DNA of 64,000 bases, taken from Nostoc sp. GT001. GTDB taxonomy: Bacteria > Cyanobacteriota > Cyanobacteriia > Cyanobacteriales > Nostocaceae. Below the pieces are notes generated by a model, which was not told the DNA's origin, ran no database searches, and saw nothing but the letters and a program-made list of their open reading frames with translations. A program made the position numbers and the translations under genes. Shown piece after piece: positions 39,296-47,976 of this stretch; the first letter of the stretch is position 1, and each line of letters starts with the position of its first letter. The stretch covers positions 5,579,740 through 5,643,739 of the forward strand of contig NZ_JAUDRJ010000003.1 of assembly GCF_030382115.1 (NCBI RefSeq). The letters are read 5' to 3'.

Positions 39296-40396
39296 ATGGC
39301 TCTAATATTGACATTTTTGGGCAAAGGCGGCACCGCTCGTACCAAAATTGCGATCGCCGCCGCCAAATTATTGGCAAGTCAAGGCAAGCGCGTACTTCTA
39401 GCAGGACAAGCAGAACCAACATTGCAAATCCTGCTGGGCACTCCCATTGCTGCCGATCCCCAGGAAATCGCTCCCAATTTGCAAGTAGTCCAGTTTCAAG
39501 CATCTGTACTACTAGAACGAAACTGGGACGAAGTGAAGAAACTTGAGGCGCAATATCTCCGCACGCCCATCTTCAAAGATGTTTTTGGTCAAGAACTGGT
39601 AGTATTGCCGGGGATGGACAACGCCCTGGCACTGAATGCTATCCGCGAATATGATGCCAGTGGCAAATATGATGCGATCGTCTACGATGGCACGGGCGAC
39701 TCTTTAACCCTGCGAATGTTGGGTTTGCCAGAATCTCTGAGTTGGTATGTCCGGCGATTTCGGCAATTATTTGTCAACTCCGACTTGGGGAAGACAATTA
39801 CTGAATCACCCTTGATTCAACCGCTGATTAGCAGTTTTTTCAATGTCAACTGGACAGCAGATAACTTTGCCGCTCCCACTAACCAAGTCAATAATTTCTT
39901 AGAAAAGGGGAGAGCTGCTCTGTCCGATCCCAAGCGTCTCGCTGCTTTCTTAGTGACTACAGGAGATCCGATTGAGGTAGCAAATGCTCGTTATTTATGG
40001 GGTAGCGCTCAACAAATAGGTTTAACTGTCGGTGGTGTTCTGCTTGTGTCTACCGAGACAAATGTCAACCTACCAGAGGAATTTATACCCCTCCCTGTGA
40101 GCGTTATTCCGAACTCGCCCACGGGTGATTGGCAACCACTGATAGACGCTCTACCAAACTTTGAAGCACAAGCTTTACAGGCTCCCAAACCGATTGAAAT
40201 AGACATCCACAATCGTCAAGTACGCTTATTCTTGCCAGGATTTGACAAAAAGCACGTCAAGCTTACCCAATATGGGCCAGAAGTCACGGTAGAAGCAGGA
40301 GATCAGCGGCGCAATATTCCCTTACCCCCGGCTCTGAGTGGCAGACCTGTTGCTGGAGCAAAGTTTCAGAATAATTATTTGATAATTTCGTTTTAA
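39296..40396 (+). CDS. ArsA/Get3-fold ATPase-like protein (NosAFP type)
   Basis: The 366-aa protein starts with an ArsA/Get3 fold. The P-loop is GKGGTARTKIA (10-20) where Get3 has GKGGVGKT, so the usual P-loop Lys is Arg, while the dimer-signature Lys is kept. IVYDGTGDSLTLRMLGLPES stands for the switch region. The last 80 residues (PIEIDIHNRQVRLFLPGFDK..) form an alpha-crystallin/Hsp20-like beta domain. This matches the Nostoc protein called NosAFP, proposed as a tail-anchor handling factor. chlG follows 92 bp downstream. Confidence 0.85.
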   Translation: MALILTFLGKGGTARTKIAIAAAKLLASQGKRVLLAGQAEPTLQILLGTPIAADPQEIAPNLQVVQFQASVLLERNWDEVKKLEAQYLRTPIFKDVFGQELVVLPGMDNALALNAIREYDASGKYDAIVYDGTGDSLTLRMLGLPESLSWYVRRFRQLFVNSDLGKTITESPLIQPLISSFFNVNWTADNFAAPTNQVNNFLEKGRAALSDPKRLAAFLVTTGDPIEVANARYLWGSAQQIGLTVGGVLLVSTETNVNLPEEFIPLPVSVIPNSPTGDWQPLIDALPNFEAQALQAPKPIEIDIHNRQVRLFLPGFDKKHVKLTQYGPEVTVEAGDQRRNIPLPPALSGRPVAGAKFQNNYLIISF

Positions 40397-40488
40397 TTTA
40401 GTTAGGAGTTAGGAGTGAAGAGTTAGGAATAAAACAATAATTCATAACTCCTAACTCTTAACTCCTCACTCTAAAAAAAATAGGCATT

Positions 40489-41535
40489 ATGTCAGAATCA
40501 ACTCCCATTACCCCAGACCCTAACCCGTCTGAAGCACTAGACTCAGTGGCAAATAATCTCAATGAGCAAGCGCTCGCGTCTGCCGATCGCAGTGCGAAAA
40601 CTAGACAGCTGCTAGGGATGAAAGGTGCATCTGCTGGGGAAACTTCAATCTGGAAAATCCGTTTGCAGCTCATGAAGCCCATCACCTGGATTCCCCTAAT
40701 TTGGGGTGTAGTCTGTGGTGCGGCTTCTTCGGGTAACTATACTTGGACACTGGAAAATGTATTGAAGGTAGCAGCCTGTATGTTACTGGCTGGGCCATTG
40801 ATGACAGGTTACACCCAAATCCTCAATGATTACTACGATCGCGAAATCGATGCCATCAATGAACCCTATCGCCCGATTCCCTCTGGCGCAATTCCCCTAC
40901 CCCAGGTAATTATTCAGATTTGGGTATTACTGATTGCTGGCTATGGTTTGGCATTTGTGCTGGATGTGTGGTCTGGTCATGAATTCCCGACAATTACAGC
41001 GATCGCAATTATCGGTTCTTTCATCGCCTACATTTATTCTGCACCTCCCCTGAAACTCAAACAAAACGGCTGGCTAGGTAGCTATGCCTTGGGTGCAAGT
41101 TATATCACCCTACCTTGGTCTACAGGACACGCTTTGTTTGGCGAACTGAATTCCACAATTGTGATTTTGACAATGTTCTACAGCTTGGCTGGATTGGGCA
41201 TTGCTATTGTGAATGATTTTAAGAGTGTAGAAGGCGATCGCCAGTTAGGATTAAATTCACTACCTGTAATGTTTGGCATCACCGCCGCATCTTGGATTTG
41301 TGTAGTGACAATTGATGTTTTTCAAGGATTGATTGCAGCTTATCTCGTCAGCATCCATGAGAATTTGTATGCAGCAATACTAGTACTGTTAATCATCCCG
41401 CAAATCACCTTGCAAGATATGTATTTCTTGCGCGACCCCGTGAAGAATGATGTTAAGTACCAAGCTAGCGCCCAACCTTTCCTTGTTCTAGGAATGCTCG
41501 TCACTGGTTTAGCGCTGGGTCATGCTGGCGTTTAA
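40489..41535 (+). CDS. chlG: Chlorophyll synthase
   Basis: The 348-aa UbiA-family prenyltransferase attaches phytyl or geranylgeranyl to chlorophyllide a. The prenyl-diphosphate motif is NDYYDREIDAINEPYRPIPS near residue 111. The second Asp-rich loop is NDFKSVEGDRQLGLNSLPVM. Eight or nine membrane helices are visible. The N-terminal 65 residues are soluble and acidic. Length and motifs are those of ChlG rather than other UbiA enzymes. Confidence 0.95.
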   Translation: MSESTPITPDPNPSEALDSVANNLNEQALASADRSAKTRQLLGMKGASAGETSIWKIRLQLMKPITWIPLIWGVVCGAASSGNYTWTLENVLKVAACMLLAGPLMTGYTQILNDYYDREIDAINEPYRPIPSGAIPLPQVIIQIWVLLIAGYGLAFVLDVWSGHEFPTITAIAIIGSFIAYIYSAPPLKLKQNGWLGSYALGASYITLPWSTGHALFGELNSTIVILTMFYSLAGLGIAIVNDFKSVEGDRQLGLNSLPVMFGITAASWICVVTIDVFQGLIAAYLVSIHENLYAAILVLLIIPQITLQDMYFLRDPVKNDVKYQASAQPFLVLGMLVTGLALGHAGV

Positions 41536-41618
41536 CTTCTACTTCTATAGTGAGAAGTTAGAAATTAGGAGTTAGGAGGTAATATACTTCTAACTCCTAA
41601 TTTGTATCAGGACATACC

Positions 41619-41906
41619 GTGTTTAAACTGATATCTTTCCTCATTCATGGGATTGAGCCTTTGTTAGTCCCGATTTGCTTTGTTGTAGCTTGGACTGTAA
41701 TTATTCTCGTTGTTTGGAGTCTCTGTGCAGCGGCGCGAGATAGTTTGACAACAGCCAAGCAAATGCATCAAATTCCTTGTACTGGTTGCCAATTTTTTAC
41801 CGACAATTATCGTCTTAAATGTACTGTACGCCCATATATTGCCAATACAGAAGAAGCGATCGATTGTTCTGACTATCAACCGAAGACTAATCCTTATCTC
41901 TATTAG
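41619..41906 (+). CDS. Small membrane protein with cysteine-rich tail
   Basis: The 95-aa protein has a GTG start (41619). One strong membrane helix (about 15-38, LLVPICFVVAWTVIILVVW) is followed by a soluble tail with four Cys in IPCTGCQFF..YRLKCTV..AIDCSDYQP. The CxxC..C..C pattern suggests a metal or redox site. It is 83 bp downstream of chlG on the same strand. I do not know a function. The tail resembles conserved hypothetical proteins of cyanobacteria. Confidence 0.7.
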   Translation: MFKLISFLIHGIEPLLVPICFVVAWTVIILVVWSLCAAARDSLTTAKQMHQIPCTGCQFFTDNYRLKCTVRPYIANTEEAIDCSDYQPKTNPYLY

Positions 41907-41951
41907 GGAGTAGGGAGTAGGGAGTGGGGAGTGGGGACAAATGACTAATGA

Positions 41952-42910
41952 CTAATGACTAATATCTAACAATATTTTCAAAACACCCCGACTCTGAGCG
42001 TGTTCAAAAGCTGCAAGCCCTTCAATAAGAGGGTAGGTGGCATGAATCAGGGGTTGCACGTCAACTTTTCCTGTAGCTAGTAGCTGAAGGGCCGGGGCAA
42101 AAGGGCCACAACGGGAGCCGATGAGGGTGATTTCATCTACTACTAAAGAAGAAGCATCCAGGCTGAGGTTGCCAGCATAAGTACTTTTCAGTACAAGCGT
42201 ACCACGGGGACGTAGGGCGCGGCGGGCGATCGCAAATCCTTCTGGATTACCAGTACATTCTACTGAGATATCAAAATATCCATCTTTCACAGCATTAGCT
42301 AAACCAGTTTTAATCCCCCGTGCCTCTAAGTTAGCCAGTTTGTCTTGATGACGCCCCACAGCTAAGAGTTCACAGCTAGGTTAAGGCTAATGTCTGGGCT
42401 ACCAACTGCCCTAGTTTGCCATCTCCAACCACTAGCACCCGATTATTTGGATGTAATGGCACTTGCTGCTGAATTTCTAAAGCTGCTGCTACAGGTTCAG
42501 TAAATGTTGCTACTTCTGTTGGCACATTCTCAGGTACGAGATGCAGATTCTCTATCGGCAAACAGAGATATTCACCAAAGGCTCCATTCCGGTTGACAAT
42601 ACCCAGAACTGTACGATTTTCGCAGTGAGTTGGTTGTCCACTACGACAAAATCGACAATGCCCACACACAGCGTTGATTTCTCCAACTACGCGTTTATTA
42701 ACTAAGTGTTCTGGCCCTTGTTCAACGACGCCGACAAATTCATGCCCCAAAATACCAGTGTAAGGATAGTAGCCTCTGAGTAATTCCAGGTCAGTGTTAC
42801 AGATACCTAGCACGCAAGACGCGTACTAAAGCTTCTCCTGGTGGCGGTTCAGGAACGGGAATATCTGTACGTAATTGCAACTGATTATTTTCGAGCCAAA
42901 GTCCTTTCAT
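41952..42910 (-). pseudogene. Zinc-dependent MDR-family dehydrogenase, two frameshifts
   Basis: From ATG 42910 the product reads MKGLWLENNQLQLRTDIPVP..RVLRA. A one-base insertion (the A of 'gctaggtatc', about 42809) breaks the frame. The next part reads GICNTDLELLRGYYPYTGIL..GHEFVGVVEQ, with the structural-zinc cysteines of NAVCGHCRFCRSGQPTHC and a Rossmann start (RVLVVGDGKLGQLVAQ). A second insertion near 42378, in 'aacctagctg', again breaks the frame. The remaining 135 residues end ..HAQSRGVLKILLDISH. Removing both bases gives a continuous 318-aa alcohol/sorbitol-dehydrogenase-like protein. Confidence 0.88.
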
Positions 42911-43259
42911 TCTTTTTCACCACATATTTGGGTCTGTTCGCGAAGCGTCTCGTAGAGAAGTCTCGTGCTTCACGCAATGCTTTAAAGTAATGAGTTTCAT
43001 CGTGGATGAAAAATGGGTATTTACTCATTACTCATTACTTATTACTTATTACTTATTACTCATTACTTATTACTCATTACTCATTACTCATTACTTATTA
43101 CTCATTACTTATTACTCATTACTTATTACTCATTACTCCTTCTTAAGAGCGCCTTTAGGTCGGTGAGTATGTCAAATCCTTTGCCTAATTATGTTGTCAT
43201 AATCACTTTGAAAAATGTTTACAAATATAAGGGCAAACATTTGTACTGATATACCCATA
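42911..43259. repeat. Heptamer repeats and dispersed repeat
   Basis: Bases 43019-43138 are an uninterrupted run of 7-bp units, alternating cattact and tattact types, the class of short tandem repeats typical of Nostocales. Bases 42928-42975 carry the 'cgaagcgtctcgtagagaag' dispersed repeat. Nothing here looks coding, despite an open frame through the heptamers. Confidence 0.85.
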
Positions 43260-43832
43260 CTATGTCTCTGTAGAAGGTATTTCTTTAATTTTGGTTACAT
43301 CAACTTTGCTTAACCAAGTAATTAAGTCTTCTGAGCCAAGTGCAATCTCACTTCCCAAGGTTTTGATATAGAGAAGTCCGTCACTGATAATTAAATCTCT
43401 AATTGGATACCATGAATCTCGTGTTCTAATCAGAAGTTCTAACGGAATCCCTGATCTTGAACTATGCTTGCAATATTTCCACCAGGCTCGCCATAGAATG
43501 ACACATTTAGTACAGTTCATCTGATAGCCTTTGGGAACTTCGCAGTATTGATACTGATAGAAACCCCGACTATCTACTTCTCCTTTGAGGATATAACTAT
43601 ATTCTGCTAATGCCTGATTGATCAATTCCCACTGGGTTGATTTTGGAGAAATCGAGAATTCAGATAAGGTGTTAGATAGTTGAACAGTGGCAATTACGCC
43701 TTCAGATTTTGCTGTCAGTTGGTTGATTTTATACACTGTTTGCGCTGTCAAAACAGGATTTGACAACAAAATATCTTTTTTTTGAATAGAGTTTTGCACA
43801 AACTCTCGAATTAAATCTAGATTAGACAACAT
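43260..43832 (-). CDS. Conserved-looking hypothetical protein
   Basis: The 190-aa soluble protein is of unknown role. It starts MLSNLDLIREFVQNSIQKKD. A central part carries three Cys (YCEVPKGYQMNCTKCVILWR) and a Trp-rich basic run (WRAWWKYCKH). The C-terminal third is beta-rich (IRDLIISDGLLYIKTLGSE). It is flanked by untranslated gaps on both sides and has no evident operon partner. Confidence 0.6.
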   Translation of the reverse strand: MLSNLDLIREFVQNSIQKKDILLSNPVLTAQTVYKINQLTAKSEGVIATVQLSNTLSEFSISPKSTQWELINQALAEYSYILKGEVDSRGFYQYQYCEVPKGYQMNCTKCVILWRAWWKYCKHSSRSGIPLELLIRTRDSWYPIRDLIISDGLLYIKTLGSEIALGSEDLITWLSKVDVTKIKEIPSTET

Positions 43833-44048
43833 AAAATTTTTTATACTAAATTAACCAGTGTAATGAAAGTCACAACACTACTTAAATTAATAACTACACT
43901 GGTTTTGCACTTAAATCAGGATTATTACCAGCTTTATTTATACTCAATTCTTTGTTGAACTAGGGTTTTGTTAAGTTTAATATCGAGTATGCTATTATCC
44001 ACTAGGCTAGTTGACAAAATTACTCTTTTCAAATAATGAGGCAGCAAA

Positions 44049-44855
44049 TTAAATTTTTACACCTTCGAGAAAAGGTTGAAATACCGGAACTAATTCGGGA
44101 CGACTAACCACAAGGGTAGGAAAAGAGCGATCGCTATAATCTTCTCCTGGTGACAACGGAAACGGTTCTGACTTCAGCGATGACCATACCCCACCAGCAG
44201 CCTGAACAATTACCCAAGCCCCTGCTATATCCCAAACTTTTGGTGTCGCCTCAATCCCACCAAGAGTAGCCCCAGTAGCAACCGTCAAAAAGTTATAGCT
44301 AGCTACACCCAACATCCGAATTTTACAGGGAAAGCCGTTTTTGATAACTGCGGTGCTACGAGAACAGAGGTTAAAAAAGTGATTGCTGCTGGGACTATCA
44401 ACACTTGTGTGGATGGGGTGGTGGTTGAGAAATGCTCCTATTGGTGTTGCCAAACCAGATGAACCTGCCCAGAAACCATGAAAAGCTTGATTTAGAGTTG
44501 GTGCGTAAACATACCCAAAAATGGGTGTGCCTCGATACAATAAACCCAGAGATATTGTCCAGAGAGGAATGCCGCGTGTGAAGTTGGTTGTACCGTCGAG
44601 AGGATCAATTACCCAGCACCACTCAGTACCGGGAAATGACTGATCACTCTCTTCGCTCAAAATGCCGTAACCAGAGAAATTAGAAGCGATCGCATCTCGA
44701 ATTTCCTGATCTGCCCATTTATCTGCTTGCGTCACCAAACTACCATCAGCTTTTTGGTCAGCCTGTACTTTCCCAAAATCTTGCATTAGCTGCTTGCCCA
44801 CCCTGGTAGTAGTAGTTTGGGCAAAATCTAGAATTGTTGTCCAAAAATCATTCAT
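44049..44855 (-). CDS. Inositol-monophosphatase-family phosphatase
   Basis: The 268-aa enzyme has the family's metal sites: LSEESDQSF, the signature WVIDPLDGTTNFTRGIP, and KVWDIAGAWVIVQAAGG near the C terminus. Substrates in the family include inositol-1-phosphate, histidinol phosphate and PAP, and cannot be separated from sequence alone. It lies 56 bp downstream of the MFS gene on the same strand. Confidence 0.87.
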   Translation of the reverse strand: MNDFWTTILDFAQTTTTRVGKQLMQDFGKVQADQKADGSLVTQADKWADQEIRDAIASNFSGYGILSEESDQSFPGTEWCWVIDPLDGTTNFTRGIPLWTISLGLLYRGTPIFGYVYAPTLNQAFHGFWAGSSGLATPIGAFLNHHPIHTSVDSPSSNHFFNLCSRSTAVIKNGFPCKIRMLGVASYNFLTVATGATLGGIEATPKVWDIAGAWVIVQAAGGVWSSLKSEPFPLSPGEDYSDRSFPTLVVSRPELVPVFQPFLEGVKI

Positions 44856-44911
44856 TGGTTATTTGTCATTTGTCATTTGTCCCATGCCCAATGCCCCATG
44901 CCCTATACAGT

Positions 44912-46345
44912 TTAATCTAAATCGCTTTCTAAAACAGATGCGATCGCTTGTTTGGCACTTGTTTGAAATTCTGTGACGTTCACCCGATTCAGAAACCAAA
45001 TCGATGCCACCATTCCCAAGGCTTCTAGAGCAAATACCAGTCCATAAGCTAACTCTGGGCTAGGTAACAGCTGGCGTCCAATATCCAAAACTGTACCTCC
45101 GATTACTACCGCCACACCTCTAGAAAGAGACTGCGCTAATCCCCATGCCCCAATGAATGTACCTGCGGCTTCCGCTGCGGTAAGATCCAACATCAAGCTA
45201 ATTGCAGCCGTTGTTAAGAAACCTGTGGCTAAACCGAATAAAACCAAACCTAGTTTGAGAACTGCTGCATTAGCCGTGAATCCTGATATGCCGAGCAATA
45301 TTGCACAGAATGCCACCAACATACAGCCTAAACGTGCAGTTCTGCGCTTACCCAAACGCGGGACTATGAAAAAGCCCGTAACGCCGTAAGCAATCAGTAG
45401 ACCCGTTCCATAAAAAATATTTAATTTGGTACTTTCCGCTAGGGGCATTTTAAACACTTGACCCGCATACGGTTCCAAAATCGGGTCTTGCATAAACAAG
45501 CTGATAGTCATCACCAGTAAAAAGGTGAAAAATATACCTGTTTGTGGGCTAGCTGTCAATATTTTCCAAGCATTGCCTAGAGTGATGCTATCTTCCCGAT
45601 TCACCAGTGTGGAACGGGTTGAGTATTGGGAGTACTTTTTTTCTACGCCGAATGTTGCTGCGATCGCTAAACCAAATACAATTGCTGGGACGATAGTAAA
45701 CAATCTGTTGATTGCTGGCTGTAAGGTTTCTACAGTTGCTTCTGGCGTTAATTGTTTCAGCAAGCTGGCACTAATAATCGCCCCAACAATAATCCCCACC
45801 ATGAGCATCGACCAAACCACACCGACTACTTTAGAACGGTTATCTTCTTCAGATATATCCACCAATAAAGCAGCAAAGGCAGTACCGCTAGCACAAATTC
45901 CTAGACCGTATACAGCGAAAACTAAAGCCAAAAGTCCTGTCCAGCCGATTGTTTGGGTTGTCCATACCCAACTACCTGCACTATTTCCAGCAAGATTCAT
46001 CTGCCACATTACTTGTACAGCTAAAAATGCTGCGATCGCAAATATTGCTGCGCCTACCCAAACATAAGCTGTGCGGTGGTATCCCCATAAAGGTTTAGCA
46101 TCGGAAATCTGGCCAAACCAGATCCGTGAAGGAGCAACAAATAAAGGCAGTGCTAAAACTACTGATACCAGCGTCGCCGGAATTGCTATTTCTTGAATCA
46201 TGACTCTGTTGAGTACCCCCAGAGTCAAGATTGACATCATGCTCAACCCCATCTGAAATAAACCCAGCCGGAACATGGTCAGCAGGTTTACTCTTGGCAC
46301 AGATAGGGATTTTGTTTTGGTATCAAATACTTCACCGCTTGCCAT
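44912..46345 (-). CDS. BCD/LHPMF-family MFS protein (PucC-like)
   Basis: The 477-aa protein has about twelve membrane helices. It starts after a short soluble tail with VNLLTMFRLGLFQMGLSMMS, and APSRIWFGQISDAKPLWGYH is the typical loop of the bacteriochlorophyll-delivery/light-harvesting-pigment MFS family. Relatives assist assembly of pigment-protein complexes, and the cyanobacterial members are thought to act likewise. A 45-bp copy of its 5' end recurs at about 47638-47682. Confidence 0.88.
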   Translation of the reverse strand: MASGEVFDTKTKSLSVPRVNLLTMFRLGLFQMGLSMMSILTLGVLNRVMIQEIAIPATLVSVVLALPLFVAPSRIWFGQISDAKPLWGYHRTAYVWVGAAIFAIAAFLAVQVMWQMNLAGNSAGSWVWTTQTIGWTGLLALVFAVYGLGICASGTAFAALLVDISEEDNRSKVVGVVWSMLMVGIIVGAIISASLLKQLTPEATVETLQPAINRLFTIVPAIVFGLAIAATFGVEKKYSQYSTRSTLVNREDSITLGNAWKILTASPQTGIFFTFLLVMTISLFMQDPILEPYAGQVFKMPLAESTKLNIFYGTGLLIAYGVTGFFIVPRLGKRRTARLGCMLVAFCAILLGISGFTANAAVLKLGLVLFGLATGFLTTAAISLMLDLTAAEAAGTFIGAWGLAQSLSRGVAVVIGGTVLDIGRQLLPSPELAYGLVFALEALGMVASIWFLNRVNVTEFQTSAKQAIASVLESDLD

Positions 46346-46579
46346 AGCTACTTTTTCGTATAGTTTATAGGATTTAATTTCTCTCTTTTAATAAAGATAA
46401 ACCCTACCCGCTCGAAATCAGCGAACGAAAAGTTGAAGTTGCGATGGCGTTTTGCCCCGCCAGAGGCGATCGCAATTATTTAGCAGCCAGTTATACCAAC
46501 ACCTTGATTAGCGTATGCTTCAGCCAAGTTATGATTAATTTTGATGGCTTGTGAGAAATCAGGTTTTTAGGATGAAGTA

Positions 46580-47425
46580 GTGAAACGAGACTCCATTTAC
46601 TATCAAATTTTTAAGCGGTTTCCTCGGTTACTCTTTGAACTGGTAGATCACCCTCCTCTTCAAGGGCAAAACTATCGATTTGAATCACCTGAAGTCAAAG
46701 AAACCGCTTTTCGCATCGATGGTGTGTTTTTACCTCCAGAGGATGCAACATCGAAGGTAATCTTTTTTGCTGAAGTTCAATTTCAAAAGGATGAAGCCCT
46801 CTACCATCGGTTCTTTACTGAGTCGCTGATGTACCTGAACCGGAATCGTTCTCAGTACGATGACTGGTTCTGTGTGGTAATTTTTTCATCACGCTCTTTG
46901 GAGCCAAGGGATCAACAAACTCATCGAATATTTCTTAACAGCGACCAAGTGCAGCGAATCTATTTAGATGAGCTAGGCGCGACTAATCAGCAGCCAATAG
47001 GTATCAACTTGATGCAGTTGACTCTAGCATCGGATGAAGTGATGGCACAGCAAGCAAAGCAATTAATTGAGCGAGTAAAATTAGAAGAAACGGACACACT
47101 GCCGCAAAACGAAATACTAGACATCATCACCACAATTGCCGTTTATAAGTTTTCTTCGTTGAGTAGAGAGGAAGTTGAAGCTATGCTAGGACTGACTTTG
47201 GAACAAACAAGGGTTTATCAGGAAGCGAAAGCCGAAGGTCGAGAAGAAGGTCGAGAAGAAGGTCGGGAGGAAGGTCGAGAAGAAGGTCGAGAAGAACGGG
47301 AAGCTGAAATGTTGAAACTTACCGTACCTTTGTTACTAAAAACAGGGATGAGTATGGAGCAGATTGCTCAACACCTCAATGTTGATATAGAAGACGTTCA
47401 GCTTGCCGCACAGTCAAGCACATAG
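46580..47425 (+). CDS. DUF2887 / Rpn-like nuclease-fold protein
   Basis: The 281-aa protein starts with GTG. The N-terminal domain (1-200) is PD-(D/E)XK-like: FRIDGVFLPPED, IFFAEVQFQKDEALYHRFF with the E-x-Q pair, and VVIFSSRSLEP. This is the Rpn/transposase-associated YhgA-DUF2887 family. An EGRE repeat follows, encoded by 12-bp units (about 47237-47296). A C-terminal helix-turn-helix-like piece (GMSMEQIAQHLNVDIEDVQ) follows the repeat. Relatives spread widely in cyanobacterial genomes, and some Rpn proteins promote recombination or act in defence. Confidence 0.85.
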   Translation: MKRDSIYYQIFKRFPRLLFELVDHPPLQGQNYRFESPEVKETAFRIDGVFLPPEDATSKVIFFAEVQFQKDEALYHRFFTESLMYLNRNRSQYDDWFCVVIFSSRSLEPRDQQTHRIFLNSDQVQRIYLDELGATNQQPIGINLMQLTLASDEVMAQQAKQLIERVKLEETDTLPQNEILDIITTIAVYKFSSLSREEVEAMLGLTLEQTRVYQEAKAEGREEGREEGREEGREEGREEREAEMLKLTVPLLLKTGMSMEQIAQHLNVDIEDVQLAAQSST

Positions 47426-47512
47426 AATGGTCATTTCACGTCTGTTGTCATATTTTTGCAAAATGAGGAGAGCTTGATTAAAATCCTCAATTGCCTTTTT
47501 ATGGTTTTCAGA
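47415..47512 (-). pseudogene. Fragment of a TPR-repeat gene
   Basis: The minus strand reads SENHKKAIEDFNQALLILQK.. followed by a short tail and TGA. The spacing of A-I-E-D-F-x-Q-A-L is that of a tetratricopeptide helix pair. No start or further repeats are present, so only a fragment remains. Confidence 0.35.
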
Positions 47513-47976
47513 GCGATCGCGCCAAAATGTGACAAATTAAGATGCTCATGATTTTATCAAAGAGTAAATAAATCCTCTGTTTAAGTTGCTAGATTCTTCA
47601 CTTCATTGAAAAGCAGACGCTACAGAGGTTAGAGAGCTTTGTTTTGGTATCAAATACTTCACTGCTTGCCATAGCTAATTTTTTGGATGGCGATGATGCG
47701 ATCGCGCCAAAATGTTACAGATGGATGTAAGATACTCATTACTTCATCGGAACTGGGACTTGCTAGCAGAAGACCCAGTATCTAACCTTTACATAGCCCC
47801 TCTATTCCACCCAAAAGCACCGTAAATGATACCTCTTCGGTACTTTATAGCTTGTCCTGTAAGCATTGGGTTAAATCTTGCTGGGCATTAAAATGCTGGT
47901 GTCATAATTTGCGATCGCTATCTAGATGTAGCATTCACATCTCAATATTTTAAACTTTCTTAAGGTTGTCAGGGAT
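47513..47976. other. Repeat-bearing gap before the helicase gene
   Basis: This stretch holds two diverged copies of 'gatcgcgccaaaatgt' plus following bases (about 47514-47551 and 47699-47741). Between them lies a 45-bp copy of the MFS gene 5' end (47638-47682; original 46311-46355). The arrangement points to past duplication or insertion here. The helicase promoter should be in the AT-rich last 60 bases. Confidence 0.65.

Noticed and set aside
43013..43249. Small membrane protein gene
   Set aside because: The frame is a translation of heptamer repeats. There is no biological sequence beyond them.
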